61,169 nt of DNA. Origin: Caballeronia grimmiae. GTDB lineage: Bacteria; Pseudomonadota; Gammaproteobacteria; Burkholderiales; Burkholderiaceae. Location of the stretch: the NCBI RefSeq assembly GCF_000698555.1, contig NZ_JFHE01000032.1, positions 1-61,169 of the forward strand, in the 5' to 3' direction. The notes beneath the pieces were generated by a model. The model was given only the letters and a program-made list of their open reading frames with translations. It was not told the DNA's origin and ran no database searches. A program made the translations under genes and the position numbers. Below are positions 16,401 through 25,299 of this stretch, in pieces; position 1 is the first letter of the stretch; each line of letters begins with the position of its first letter.

Positions 16401-17828
16401 GTGCCCGTTCGACGACTCGCGACGCTGTGGCGACTTGGCAGGGCGTTCGTGCGCGAGAGCCATTCGACGCAAGGCGGCGCGTCGATGGAGCGCATCGCCC
16501 GCTTCTTCGCGCTGCATGGGGCGCGTGCCGCGCCGCTCAGCGCGGGCATGCCGGCGTTGACGCAATTGCCGCGCGTGATGACGGTGGCGTCGGGCGTGCT
16601 CACGCGCCATCCCGCGCTTGCGGAGACGGCGGTGCGCGTGGCGCTGACCGAAATGGACGGCCTCTTTACGCCGTACGATGCCGCCCAGTTCCGCGCCGCG
16701 TGCGCTTTGTCGCTGGCCGCCGCGCCTCGCGCGGATATCGACGGAATCAGTCCGGTGCCGGTGCGCTCGGGCATCGCCGAGCAGACGCACGCCGCGCGCA
16801 TCGATGGCGTTCCGGTGCGCATCACGCTGCTACGCGCCGATGCGCGCCAGGAACTCATCGACGATCTCGACCTCGCGCTCGCGGCCGCGCGCTTCGCGGA
16901 GCGGCGTTCGGCCACGGCGCGCGAACTGCACGCGGCGGAATGCGTGCGCCTGATCCAGGAACATGTCCATCCGATGATCGACCTGCGCCAGCGCGCCGCC
17001 GATCAAAGCTATCTGCGCTATCGCCTGCGCGACGACGACCGCATCGCCGTGCCCGAAGTGCTCTGGGATTTTTGCAGCGACGCGGTGCTCACGACACGCG
17101 CGATCGACACCGTGCCGTTATCTGATGCGCATGCGCTCGCATCGCATGGCTTGCAGCAGGCGGATCTCGTCGCGACGCTCATCGAAGCGTTCTTCGAAAT
17201 GGCGCTCGGGCAGGGCTTTTATCACGCGGGACTGGAAGCGGCGGGCGCGCGCGTGAGCATCGAGCCGGCGACGCTCGGACAAATCGTGCTCGAAGCCGAT
17301 AACGCGATGACCTTCTTCGCCGCGCATGAGCGCGAGTTCATCGTCGGCGTATCGAATGCGCTGCTCGAAGGCGATCACAAGGCGGCGGCGCGCACGCATC
17401 TCGAGCACGGAAGGCCGGATACGCACGCTGCGCATCATGAAGTGCGCGTCGAATCGACGTATCGGCGCGAGGCGGAACGGTTCTCATCGCCGCAAGCGAG
17501 CAAGGGAACGGACGTCTCACATCTGTTCGATGCCCTCGGCGCGGCGCCCGCCGAGCATAGGTTCAGCGCGGCGCATGCGCGGATCGCATCGCGGGCCGTG
17601 CTGCTGTCGCGGTCGATGGAGACGATCGAGCGAATGGCCCACGCCGTCGCACCGGATGTGGATGTCTGGCTGATCGCGCGCCGCGTGATTGCGCGGCTCG
17701 CGGCGGACCAGTTCGGCTGTCACGGTCTCGTCGCGCACCTCGCGCGGGAAGCGACGCACTGGCCGCGGATGTTGCCGCGTCTGCCGACGCTCATCGCAAA
17801 GCGAGCCGGGGCGGCGCAAAAAGGCTAG
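16401..17828 (+). CDS. UbiB/ABC1-like protein lacking catalytic motifs (candidate pseudokinase)
   Basis: A 475-residue protein that I place near the UbiB/AarF atypical-kinase family from a central segment at about residues 217-280: VPEVLWDFCSDAVLTTRAID, a following ADLVATLIEAFFEMALGQGF, and YHAG. UbiB has VPEVYWDL..VLxMExI and FFxQxFxxGFFHADMHPGN in the same order. Here HADMHPGN is replaced by HAGLEAAG (from His275), the DFG motif is missing, and the N-terminal KxGQ motif is unrecognisable. The start is a GTG at 16401 with AGGA upstream. The stop overlaps that of the convergent IclR gene. Function unknown; the kinase-like assignment is tentative but the motif order is good. Confidence 0.6.
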   Translation: MPVRRLATLWRLGRAFVRESHSTQGGASMERIARFFALHGARAAPLSAGMPALTQLPRVMTVASGVLTRHPALAETAVRVALTEMDGLFTPYDAAQFRAACALSLAAAPRADIDGISPVPVRSGIAEQTHAARIDGVPVRITLLRADARQELIDDLDLALAAARFAERRSATARELHAAECVRLIQEHVHPMIDLRQRAADQSYLRYRLRDDDRIAVPEVLWDFCSDAVLTTRAIDTVPLSDAHALASHGLQQADLVATLIEAFFEMALGQGFYHAGLEAAGARVSIEPATLGQIVLEADNAMTFFAAHEREFIVGVSNALLEGDHKAAARTHLEHGRPDTHAAHHEVRVESTYRREAERFSSPQASKGTDVSHLFDALGAAPAEHRFSAAHARIASRAVLLSRSMETIERMAHAVAPDVDVWLIARRVIARLAADQFGCHGLVAHLAREATHWPRMLPRLPTLIAKRAGAAQKG

Positions 17829-18625
17829 ACGCGCGTGCCCGGACTCATCCGCTCGGCAATCGCGCGGCACGCGTTGCGTAGCGGCGTGACGTAGGTTTCC
17901 ATCGGCGTCGCGCTCTTGCGGAACAGCGGAATGCTGACGCTCACGCAACCGAGCGTCGCGCCGTTCGCGCCGACGATCGCGCTGCCGTAGCAGAAAATCT
18001 GCGCTTCGTTCTCTTCGCGATCTTCCGCATAGCCGCGCGCCTGACACGCATCGAGTTCCGCGTCGAGCGCGCTTCGCTCGATGATCGTATTCGGCGTGAA
18101 GCGTTCGAGCGCGATCCCGTGCAGCAGCGCATCGCGTTCGGCGTGCGGCAGCGTCGACAAATACGCCTTGCCGACGGAACTCGAATACAGCGTGACGCGT
18201 GTGCCGATGCGCGAGGCCATCCGCACCGCATGCGGGCTTTCGAGCTTCTCGACGTACACCATCTCCGCGCCGCTGCGCACGGCGAGGTGCACCGTTTCCT
18301 GTGTGGCGTCGCGCAAGTTCTGAAGCGCGTCGGCGGCGGCGATGCGCAAATCCGAGCGTTCCCAGCTCCGGCTCGCGAGCGACATCAAACGCGGCCCGAG
18401 CGCATAGCAGCCGACGCGCGCGCCTTCGGTGACGAGCCCTTCCGCCATCAGCGCGCCGACGATGCGATACACCGTCGGACGCGGATAGCCGCTCAGCGTG
18501 ACGAGGCGCGCGATGGTCGGCGGCTCGGCGGCATCGGCGATCAGCTGAAGCACGGCCATGAACTTCGAGAATGCGGCCGTGCCGGTTGCCTTGGCGGTGT
18601 CGAGAGAGGCGGGATCGATGGACAT
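17825..18625 (-). CDS. IclR family transcriptional regulator
   Basis: A 266-residue regulator with a winged helix at about residues 20-85 (TIARLVTLSGYPRPTVYRIV) and an IclR effector domain (YSSSVGKAYLSTLPHAERDA). It is the last gene of a minus-strand group: cupin, MFS transporter, SDR, IclR. The SDR lies 30 bases upstream. It most likely controls this group through the large inverted repeat at 21293-21333. The C-terminus overlaps by four bases with the convergent UbiB-like gene. Confidence 0.88.
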   Translation of the reverse strand: MSIDPASLDTAKATGTAAFSKFMAVLQLIADAAEPPTIARLVTLSGYPRPTVYRIVGALMAEGLVTEGARVGCYALGPRLMSLASRSWERSDLRIAAADALQNLRDATQETVHLAVRSGAEMVYVEKLESPHAVRMASRIGTRVTLYSSSVGKAYLSTLPHAERDALLHGIALERFTPNTIIERSALDAELDACQARGYAEDREENEAQIFCYGSAIVGANGATLGCVSVSIPLFRKSATPMETYVTPLRNACRAIAERMSPGTRV

Positions 18626-18655
18626 ATGCGACGAAATGAAAGGCGACGCCCGAAT

Positions 18656-19381
18656 TTACGCCACCAGATAGCCGCCGTCGACTGGGACGATCGCGCCCGT
18701 CATGAACGACGCCGCCGGCGACGCCAGAAATGCTACGACACGCGCGACGTCTTCGGGCAGCCCCCAGCGCTTCATCGGCGTTCGATCGAGGATCGCTTGC
18801 GAGCGGCCGCCATCGTCCTGAAGCGCCTGCGTGAGCGGCGTCGCGATCCAGCCGGGCGCGACCGCGTTCACCCGGATGCCCTCCGCCGCGTACGCGATGG
18901 CGAGCGACTTCGTCAGTTGCGCCACGCCGCCCTTGCTCGCGCTGTACGCGGGCACGAGGCCGCCGCCGAAGAACGTCAGCATCGACGCGGTGTTCACGAT
19001 CGCGCCGCCCGTTTTGGCGAGCAGCGGACGCGCGGCGGCGCACATGCGCATCGTGCCGTTCAGATTGACGGCGATCACGCGCTCGAAGGTCTCGATGTCG
19101 TGCTCGTCGCCGCGCTTGATCATGCCCGCGCAGTTGACGAGCACGTCGAGCGCGTCGAGACGGGCGAAAAGTTCGGCGGTGCTGGCGGCATCGGCGACAT
19201 CGAGCGCGGCGACTTCGATGCCGGCAAGCGCGTCGCGTTGCGCATCGGTCGGCGCGATGCCGGCAGCGATCACGCGCGCACCGAGCGCCGCGAACTGCTG
19301 CGCGATCCCCGCGCCGATGCCCTGCGTGCCGCCGGTCACGACGACGGTCTTGCCCTTGAAGAGATCAGCTTGAAAAGTCAT
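18656..19381 (-). CDS. Short-chain dehydrogenase/reductase
   Basis: A 241-residue SDR with cofactor motif TGGTQGIGAG (16-25), NCAG at 83-86, and catalytic Ser133, Tyr146 and Lys150 (YSASK). It ends FMTGAIVPVDGGYLVA, typical of the family. The start at 19381 gives a normal SDR N-terminus; the frame is open upstream into the transporter gene. It lies 11 bases after the MFS gene and 30 bases before the IclR gene. The substrate is probably the compound imported by the MFS protein, perhaps a sugar acid or hydroxy acid. Confidence 0.88.
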   Translation of the reverse strand: MTFQADLFKGKTVVVTGGTQGIGAGIAQQFAALGARVIAAGIAPTDAQRDALAGIEVAALDVADAASTAELFARLDALDVLVNCAGMIKRGDEHDIETFERVIAVNLNGTMRMCAAARPLLAKTGGAIVNTASMLTFFGGGLVPAYSASKGGVAQLTKSLAIAYAAEGIRVNAVAPGWIATPLTQALQDDGGRSQAILDRTPMKRWGLPEDVARVVAFLASPAASFMTGAIVPVDGGYLVA

Positions 19382-19392
19382 GTCTGGAAGGT

Positions 19393-20694
19393 TTAAACGA
19401 CGGGAACGGGCGACGCCTGTTGCTCGCTGTCCTGAATCGGCGAACGAACGACGAACATGTACACGAGCGCAGCGGCGAACGCGACGCCCGCGCTGATCAG
19501 GAACGCGTTCACGAACGAATGCGTCTTGTCGACCACGAGCCCGGTGATGAACGGCGCGAACGAGCCGCCGAAATAGCCGCCAAAGTTCTGGATGCTGCCG
19601 AGCGATGCGACCATGTGGCGCGGTGCGGCCACCGAAACGAGCGCCCATGCCGCGCCGCTCGCCATGTTGACGAAAAACATCGCGGCCGACAGATAGACGA
19701 TCGCGAGCGTCAGGTTCGGCGTGAACGCGGCCGGCACGGTGAACAGCGCCGCGCCGATAAGGCCCGAGCAGATCGGCCACTTGCGGCTGCGGATCGGCGC
19801 GACGCCGCGGGCCATCAGGCCATCGGCGATGAAGCCCGACGACAGCATGCCAAGCGTGCCCGCGAGATAGGGAATCGACACGATCCAGCCGGTCTTCGCA
19901 ATGGTCAGATGCCGCTCATGCTCCAGATACGCCGGCAGCCACGTCAGATACAGCCACACCATATAGATGACGCCCATGAAGCCGAAGATCATGCCCCACG
20001 TAGTCGCCTTGCCGAACAGGCCGCGCCACTCGGCAAAGCTCATGTTGCGTTCGCTGCGCTGCGCCGGCTCGCCTTCGGTCAGATGCGCGAGTTCCTGCGG
20101 CTCGAGCGCGACATCCTTGCGATTGCGATAGACGATGTACCAGCCGATCGCCACTGCAATGCCCAGCACGCCCATGATGACGAACATGTTGCGCCAGCCG
20201 AAGTTAAGCAGCAGCACGGTGAGGATCGGCGGCGCGAGTGCGGGGCCGATCGTCGACGACGTGACGAAGATGCCGGTCGGCTTGCCGCGCTCGCGTTGCG
20301 CGAACCATTCGGAGACGACTTTCGCGCCGGCCGGAAACTGCGGCGCCTCGCCGATGCCGAGCGCGATGCGCGCGAAGAGGAACTGCTGCAGGTTCGTGAC
20401 GAGCCCGCCGAACAACTGCGCGACCGACCACACGAACATGCCGAGGCCGAGCATGACGCGTGCGCCGAAACGGTCGAGCATCACGCCGATCGGCAATTGC
20501 GAAAACGCATATGCGAACGAGAACGCGGACAGCAGCAGGCCCATCTGCGAAGCGGAGAGTCCGAGTTCCTGCGTGACCGAATGATTGGCGATGGACAGCG
20601 TGCTGCGGTCCAGATAGTTGACGATACCGGCCAGCGTCAGAAAGGTGAGCGCGACCCATTGAATGCGCTTGAGGCGCGGCGATTTGCTCTGCAT
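19393..20694 (-). CDS. MFS transporter (anion:cation symporter type)
   Basis: A 433-residue, 12-segment major facilitator protein. RSTLSIANHSVTQELGLSAS and FSQLPIGVMLDRFGARVMLG are the usual helix 1-3 signatures of the ACS branch (hexuronate, galactonate, aromatic acid and related organic anions). A central cytoplasmic loop (VALEPQELAHLTEGEPAQRS) separates the halves. It lies in one operon with a cupin, an SDR and an IclR regulator, indicating uptake plus catabolism of a small carboxylate. The substrate cannot be told from sequence. Confidence 0.87.
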   Translation of the reverse strand: MQSKSPRLKRIQWVALTFLTLAGIVNYLDRSTLSIANHSVTQELGLSASQMGLLLSAFSFAYAFSQLPIGVMLDRFGARVMLGLGMFVWSVAQLFGGLVTNLQQFLFARIALGIGEAPQFPAGAKVVSEWFAQRERGKPTGIFVTSSTIGPALAPPILTVLLLNFGWRNMFVIMGVLGIAVAIGWYIVYRNRKDVALEPQELAHLTEGEPAQRSERNMSFAEWRGLFGKATTWGMIFGFMGVIYMVWLYLTWLPAYLEHERHLTIAKTGWIVSIPYLAGTLGMLSSGFIADGLMARGVAPIRSRKWPICSGLIGAALFTVPAAFTPNLTLAIVYLSAAMFFVNMASGAAWALVSVAAPRHMVASLGSIQNFGGYFGGSFAPFITGLVVDKTHSFVNAFLISAGVAFAAALVYMFVVRSPIQDSEQQASPVPVV

Positions 20695-20755
20695 GTTGTC
20701 TCCTCCGAATGCGCTTCGATGGCGCTTCGGGTGGCTGTGGCGATTAGGCGGATGG

Positions 20756-21283
20756 TTAGCGGATGAACTGATCGACGAAATCAGCGCCCAGTCCGACCGA
20801 CTCGTAGTGCTTGCGGCACATGTCGACCTTGGTGAACACGTCTTCGTAACCGGTGTAGTTGCCGTGCGGATCGCAGTAGAACATCACGCCGTTCACCTGG
20901 AAGTACGTGATCATCTCTTCGACGTCTTCGGGCACGTAAAGCGTGTGCGTTTCGCCGGGCGGCTCGAAGACGTAGCTGCCTTCCGTCGCGACCCAGTCGT
21001 GTTCGAGGTAGCGCCAGCGGCCCTTCAGCACCATGCCATGCACGGCTTGCGGATGACGATGCCGCGACAGCACGCCGGATTTGCGCACGCGCAGCAGGTT
21101 CATCCAGTAGCCGGTCGAGACGTTCAGGCACAACGGGCGAAACCAGACGTTCTCGGCTTGCGGGACCCACTCGCGCTCGTCGGTAGGAATCGCGTGTCCG
21201 ACGACGATCTCCTTCTGCGCTTCCTTGGGATTGGGATACTGATACGGCGTCATTGCGTCCGCCGTGGGTTTGGGCGCGGGCAT
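20756..21283 (-). CDS. Cupin dioxygenase-like protein (2,4'-dihydroxyacetophenone dioxygenase family)
   Basis: A 175-residue cupin. The region ENVWFRPLCLNVSTGYWMNL, then SRHRHPQAVHGMVLKG (His75, His77, His82) and PPGETHTLYVPED (Glu111, His113) matches the metal-binding pattern of the 2,4'-dihydroxyacetophenone dioxygenase family. The ATG at 21283 is chosen because AAAGGAG lies 6 bases upstream. The ATG six codons earlier (21301) falls inside the operator-like inverted repeat and lacks a ribosome site. It is first in the operon with the MFS, SDR and IclR genes. The real substrate is unknown. Confidence 0.82.
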   Translation of the reverse strand: MPAPKPTADAMTPYQYPNPKEAQKEIVVGHAIPTDEREWVPQAENVWFRPLCLNVSTGYWMNLLRVRKSGVLSRHRHPQAVHGMVLKGRWRYLEHDWVATEGSYVFEPPGETHTLYVPEDVEEMITYFQVNGVMFYCDPHGNYTGYEDVFTKVDMCRKHYESVGLGADFVDQFIR

Positions 21284-21292
21284 CGCGGCTCC

Positions 21293-21333
21293 TTTGTCCA
21301 TAATGTGGATGACTGAATCAAATTATGGACAAA
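21293..21333. promoter_or_regulatory. 12-bp perfect inverted repeat upstream of the cupin operon, probable IclR operator
   Basis: TTTGTCCATAAT (21293-21304) and ATTATGGACAAA (21322-21333) are exact reverse complements separated by 17 bases. The left arm runs into TCCATAATGTGGA, itself a short palindrome like the site at 12150. It lies just upstream of the chosen cupin start. The IclR protein encoded at the end of the operon is the obvious candidate to bind here. Confidence 0.68.
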
Positions 21334-21395
21334 TCTTGTCGCCCGGCAGCTTCATTGTCAAGATTTGTAGCGGTCAGGGAAAACGCGAATATAAA

Positions 21396-21426
21396 AAAAG
21401 CGGGTCCGAAATTCGGACCCGCTTTT
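21396..21426 (-). terminator. Rho-independent terminator after cyoD
   Basis: AAAAGCGGGTCCGAA and TTCGGACCCGCTTTT are perfect complements around a minimal centre, effectively a GC-rich stem with a five-base AAATT/AATTT loop. On the minus strand it is followed by a run of T. It ends the cyoABCD operon, 34 bases past the cyoD stop, and insulates the cupin operon promoter. Confidence 0.88.
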
Positions 21427-21460
21427 AGCGCCGATAAACCGGCTGCCGAGTTGCGCTGGC

Positions 21461-21793
21461 TTAGCGCGCCATCATCAGCGCGTGGACGTTATGCATGACC
21501 CACACCGTACCGACGATGATCACCAGCGACATCGTGATCGTATAAACGAACGACATCGCGTTCCAGCGCTGACCCTTCGACGTGTTCACGTGCAGGAAGA
21601 ACACCACGTGCACGACGACCTGTACCGCCGCCAGTACCGCCAGCCACACGAGGCCTTGCTCGCCGGACAGCTTGCCTGCCGTCACGAGCCAGAACGAGGC
21701 TACCGTGAGCACGACAGCCAGTACGAAGCCGATCAGATAACCGCCGACGGTGACGTGCGGCATATCGCTATGCGTTGTATGCGAATGTGCCAT
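21461..21793 (-). CDS. cyoD: Cytochrome bo3 quinol oxidase subunit IV
   Basis: A 110-residue membrane protein with three hydrophobic segments and a His-rich start (MAHSHTTHSDMPHVTVGGYL), the standard form of CyoD. It helps assemble subunit I of the ubiquinol oxidase. The start codon overlaps the cyoC stop in TAATG, which fixes it and suggests coupled translation. A strong terminator follows. No cyoE (haem O synthase) comes next, so that enzyme must be encoded elsewhere. Confidence 0.93.
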   Translation of the reverse strand: MAHSHTTHSDMPHVTVGGYLIGFVLAVVLTVASFWLVTAGKLSGEQGLVWLAVLAAVQVVVHVVFFLHVNTSKGQRWNAMSFVYTITMSLVIIVGTVWVMHNVHALMMAR

Positions 21794-22398
21794 TAGACGA
21801 TGCTCCCAAGGTAGACGAAGGAGAACACGCAAATCCAGACGATGTCGAGGAAGTGCCAGAAGAGGCTCAGGCAAGCAAGCCGGCGCAGTTCGCGCTCGCC
21901 CATTGCCGGCTTCTTCACGATCTGCACTGCCAGCACGACCAGCCACACGAGACCGAGCGTGACGTGCAGACCGTGCGTGCCAACCAGCGTGAAGAACGCC
22001 GACCAGAACGCGCTGCGTTGCGGACCCGCGCCTTCAGCGACCAGATGCGAGAACTCTTGCAGTTCCAGGCACAGGAAGCCCGCGCCCAGCAGCGCCGTCA
22101 CGAACAGCCACAGCAGCACGCCGCTCTTCTTCTGACGAACCGCGGAGATCATCGCGAAGCCGAACGTCAGGCTGCTCGTGAGCAGCAGCCCGGTTTCAAT
22201 CGCGACATCCTTCAGGTTGAACAGGTCCTTCGCCGTCGGGCCGCCTGCGTACTGATTCGCAAACATCGCGAAAGTCGCGAAGAGCGAAGCGAACAGCAGG
22301 CAGTCGGTCATCAGATACGACCAGAAGCCGAACACCGAATGGGACGGCTGGTGTTCGTGCTCGTGCGCGTGATGCGCGGAAAGTGTCGATTGCGACAT
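21793..22398 (-). CDS. cyoC: Cytochrome bo3 quinol oxidase subunit III
   Basis: A 201-residue protein with five membrane segments and a His-rich N-terminus (HHAHEHEHQPSHSVFGFW). LMTDCLLFASLFATFAMF and FFTLVGTHGLHVTLGLVWL are typical of CyoC/COX3. It stabilises the catalytic core of the bo3 oxidase. It directly abuts cyoB (no spacer) and overlaps cyoD by one base. Confidence 0.94.
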   Translation of the reverse strand: MSQSTLSAHHAHEHEHQPSHSVFGFWSYLMTDCLLFASLFATFAMFANQYAGGPTAKDLFNLKDVAIETGLLLTSSLTFGFAMISAVRQKKSGVLLWLFVTALLGAGFLCLELQEFSHLVAEGAGPQRSAFWSAFFTLVGTHGLHVTLGLVWLVVLAVQIVKKPAMGERELRRLACLSLFWHFLDIVWICVFSFVYLGSIV

Positions 22399-24408
22399 TT
22401 ACAGAACCTCCAGTTCCAGTTCGCGGCCGGCGCCCGTCTTGGCCGGCGCCTTGGGCGGGCGGTTCCGCTCTTCGGTTGCCTTGACGGTAGCGGCGGGGAT
22501 GATGTAGCCCGTGTTTTCCGCAAAGCTGTAGCCGATGGCGACCGCTGCAACACCGACCAGACCGACGATAGCCAGCCACCAGATGTGCCAGATGGCCGCG
22601 AAGCCGAAGACCAGCGCGAAGAAGCCGATCAGGAAGCCCGCGCTCGTGTTGGACGGCATATGGATGTCGCGCAGCGGACGCGTTTCGACGCGGCCCGTTT
22701 CCTTCGCGTGAGCGAAGTCGTCGAGTTCACGCACGTCAGGAACGTGTGCGAAGTTGTAGACCGGCGGCGGCGAGCTGATCGACCATTCGAGCGTGCGGCC
22801 ATCCCACGGATCGCCGGTGACATCGCGATAAGCCGGCTGATTGCAGCGAATCACGCTGACCACGATCTGCGCGACCTGGAACACGACGCCCAGCGCGATG
22901 ATGCCCACGCCGCATGCAGCGACGACCAGGTACGGCTGCCATGCGGCGTTGTCGTAGTGCTGCAGGCGGCGCGTCATGCCCATGAAGCCGAGGATGTAGA
23001 TCGGCACGAACGCGACGAAGAAGCCCACGAACCAGCAGATGAACGCGTTGCGGCCGAGCTTTTCGTCGAGCTTGAAGCCGAACACCTTCGGCCACCAGTA
23101 CTGCACGCCCGCGAAGTAACCGAACACCACGCCGCCGATGATCGCGTTGTGGAAGTGCGCGATCAGGAACAGGCTGTTGTGCAGCACGAAGTCCGCGCCC
23201 GGAATGGCAAGCATCACGCCCGTCATGCCGCCCAGCGTAAAGGTGATGATGAAGCCGATGGTCCAGAGAACCGGCGTGGTCATCTGCACGCGGCCACGGA
23301 ACATCGTGAACAGCCAGTTGAAGATCTTCACGCCCGTCGGGATGGAGATGATCATCGTCATGATGCCGAAGAAGGCATTGACGTTCGCGCCTGAACCCAT
23401 CGTGAAGAAGTGGTGCGCCCACACGAGGAACGACAGCACCATGATGCAGCATGTGGCCCACACCATCGTCTTGTAGCCGAACAGCGGTTTCTTCGAGAAC
23501 GTCGACACGACTTCCGAGTAGATACCGAATGCCGGCAGAACCAGGATGTAGACCTCGGGGTGACCCCAGGCCCAGATCAGGTTCAGGTAGACCATCGGGT
23601 TGCCGCCGCCGTCATTCGTGAAGAAGTGCATCCCCATGTAGCGATCGAGGCCGAGCAGCGCGAGCGCGACGGTCAGGATCGGGAACGTCGCCATGATCAG
23701 CACGTTCGAGCAGAATGCCGTCCACGTGAAGACGGGCAGCTTCATCCACGTCATGCCGGGCGCGCGCATCTTCACGATGGTCACGAAGAAGTTCACGCCG
23801 GTCAGGAGCGTGCCGACACCGGACAACTGCAACGCCCAGATGTAGTAGTCGACGCCGACGCCCGGGCTGAACTGCGTCTCGGAGAGCGGCGGATACGCGA
23901 GCCAGCCGGTCGCCGAGAACTCGCCGATGAAGAGCGACAGGTTGATCAGGATAGCGGCCATGGCCGTCATCCAGAACGAGAGCGAGTTGATGAATGGGAA
24001 CGCAACGTCGCGCGCGCCGATTTGCAGCGGCACCACGAGGTTGAAGAACGCCACGAGCAGGGCCATCGCCATGAAAAAGATCATGATGGTGCCGTGCGCC
24101 GTGAAAATCTGGTCGAAGTGATGCGGCGGCAGATAGCCGGGCGCGTCCATCGCGAGCGCTTGCTGCACGCGCATCATGACGGCGTCGGCGAAACCGCGCA
24201 CGAGCATCAGCCCCGCGACGACCAGATACATCACGCCAATGCGCTTGTGGTCGGTCGACGTCAGGTACTCGCGCCAGAGCCAGCCCCATTTTCCGAACTT
24301 GGTGAGAGCGGCGACCGTACCGAGCGCGAGGATCGCCATGAGGACAGTCGCCCCCATGATGATCGGCTCGTGATACGGGATCGCCTCAAGCGTTAATTTG
24401 CCAAACAT
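22399..24408 (-). CDS. cyoB: Cytochrome bo3 quinol oxidase subunit I
   Basis: The 669-residue catalytic subunit oxidises ubiquinol and reduces O2 to water while pumping protons. Length and about 15 membrane segments fit CyoB. Key haem/CuB ligands are visible: His105 (QIFTAHGTIMIFF), the WGHPEVY helix with His283 near the cross-linked Tyr, HHFFTMGSGANVN, and AHFHNAIIGG for the two haem histidines. It lies 3 bases after cyoA and is immediately followed by cyoC. Confidence 0.96.
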   Translation of the reverse strand: MFGKLTLEAIPYHEPIIMGATVLMAILALGTVAALTKFGKWGWLWREYLTSTDHKRIGVMYLVVAGLMLVRGFADAVMMRVQQALAMDAPGYLPPHHFDQIFTAHGTIMIFFMAMALLVAFFNLVVPLQIGARDVAFPFINSLSFWMTAMAAILINLSLFIGEFSATGWLAYPPLSETQFSPGVGVDYYIWALQLSGVGTLLTGVNFFVTIVKMRAPGMTWMKLPVFTWTAFCSNVLIMATFPILTVALALLGLDRYMGMHFFTNDGGGNPMVYLNLIWAWGHPEVYILVLPAFGIYSEVVSTFSKKPLFGYKTMVWATCCIMVLSFLVWAHHFFTMGSGANVNAFFGIMTMIISIPTGVKIFNWLFTMFRGRVQMTTPVLWTIGFIITFTLGGMTGVMLAIPGADFVLHNSLFLIAHFHNAIIGGVVFGYFAGVQYWWPKVFGFKLDEKLGRNAFICWFVGFFVAFVPIYILGFMGMTRRLQHYDNAAWQPYLVVAACGVGIIALGVVFQVAQIVVSVIRCNQPAYRDVTGDPWDGRTLEWSISSPPPVYNFAHVPDVRELDDFAHAKETGRVETRPLRDIHMPSNTSAGFLIGFFALVFGFAAIWHIWWLAIVGLVGVAAVAIGYSFAENTGYIIPAATVKATEERNRPPKAPAKTGAGRELELEVL

Positions 24409-24411
24409 GGC

Positions 24412-25299
24412 TTACCCCTTGGTTACACAATTCGCACCAACGGCGACATTTCCGTTGTTGTACTTGCCGACGATGTTGTTGAAGAGCTTCGGATCGACGG
24501 TGGAGAAGTAGCGCACCGCTTCCTTCTGGCTCGGGCGCGAGACGCCGGCATAGACGTTCATGTCGAGGCCTTCGGGCGCGGTCTTGACGTTCTGGACCCA
24601 CGCATCGAATTCGGCTTGCGACATGGCGAGCGCGCGGAACTTCATGTCGGAGAAGCCTGCGCCGCTGTAGTTCGCCGAGATGCCCGCGTAGTCGCCGGCG
24701 TGATCGGCCAGAAGATGCAGCTTCGTCTGCATGCCCGCCATCGCGTAGATCTGGCCGCCGAGCTGCGGGATGAAGAACGAGTTCATCACCGAGTCCGACG
24801 TGATGCGGAAGTTGACCGGCGTGCCGACCGGGAACGCGACCTGATTGACGGACGCGACGCCCAGATCCGGATAGATGAAGAGCCACTTCCAGTCGAGCGC
24901 GACGACTTCGACGTTGATCGGCTTCACGTTCTCGACCTTGATTTCCTTGTACGGGTCGAGTTCGTGAGAAGTCCTCCACGTCAGGATGCCGAGATAAAGG
25001 ATGATGATCGCGGGGATCGCCCACACAACGACCTCGATGGCCGTGGAGTGCGCCCATTTCGGAGCGTAGGTCGCGTTCTTGTTGGATGCGCGATAGCGCC
25101 AGGCGAAGATCAGGGTGAGCAGAATCACCGGAACGACGACGAGGAGCATCGTGAACGTCGCGGTGCCGATCAGCGCGCTTTCCGCTACGCCAATAGGACC
25201 TTTCGAATCGAGCACCTCGAGTTTGCATCCCGAAAGACAGACACTGCCCAACAAACCCGATAACAATGGCGCTGCTAAACGGTGAGTATTTTCATTCAT
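24412..25299 (-). CDS. cyoA: Cytochrome bo3 quinol oxidase subunit II (lipoprotein)
   Basis: A 295-residue subunit II with a lipoprotein signal (LSGC, lipidated Cys25), two membrane segments, and a periplasmic cupredoxin domain. The CuA ligands of cytochrome c oxidases are absent, as expected for a quinol oxidase. VENVKPINVEVVALDWKWLF, SFFIPQLGGQIYAMAGMQTK and MSQAEFDAWVQ are characteristic of CyoA. It is first in cyoABCD; a roughly 420-base gene-free region upstream should hold its promoter. Confidence 0.95.
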   Translation of the reverse strand: MNENTHRLAAPLLSGLLGSVCLSGCKLEVLDSKGPIGVAESALIGTATFTMLLVVVPVILLTLIFAWRYRASNKNATYAPKWAHSTAIEVVVWAIPAIIILYLGILTWRTSHELDPYKEIKVENVKPINVEVVALDWKWLFIYPDLGVASVNQVAFPVGTPVNFRITSDSVMNSFFIPQLGGQIYAMAGMQTKLHLLADHAGDYAGISANYSGAGFSDMKFRALAMSQAEFDAWVQNVKTAPEGLDMNVYAGVSRPSQKEAVRYFSTVDPKLFNNIVGKYNNGNVAVGANCVTKG

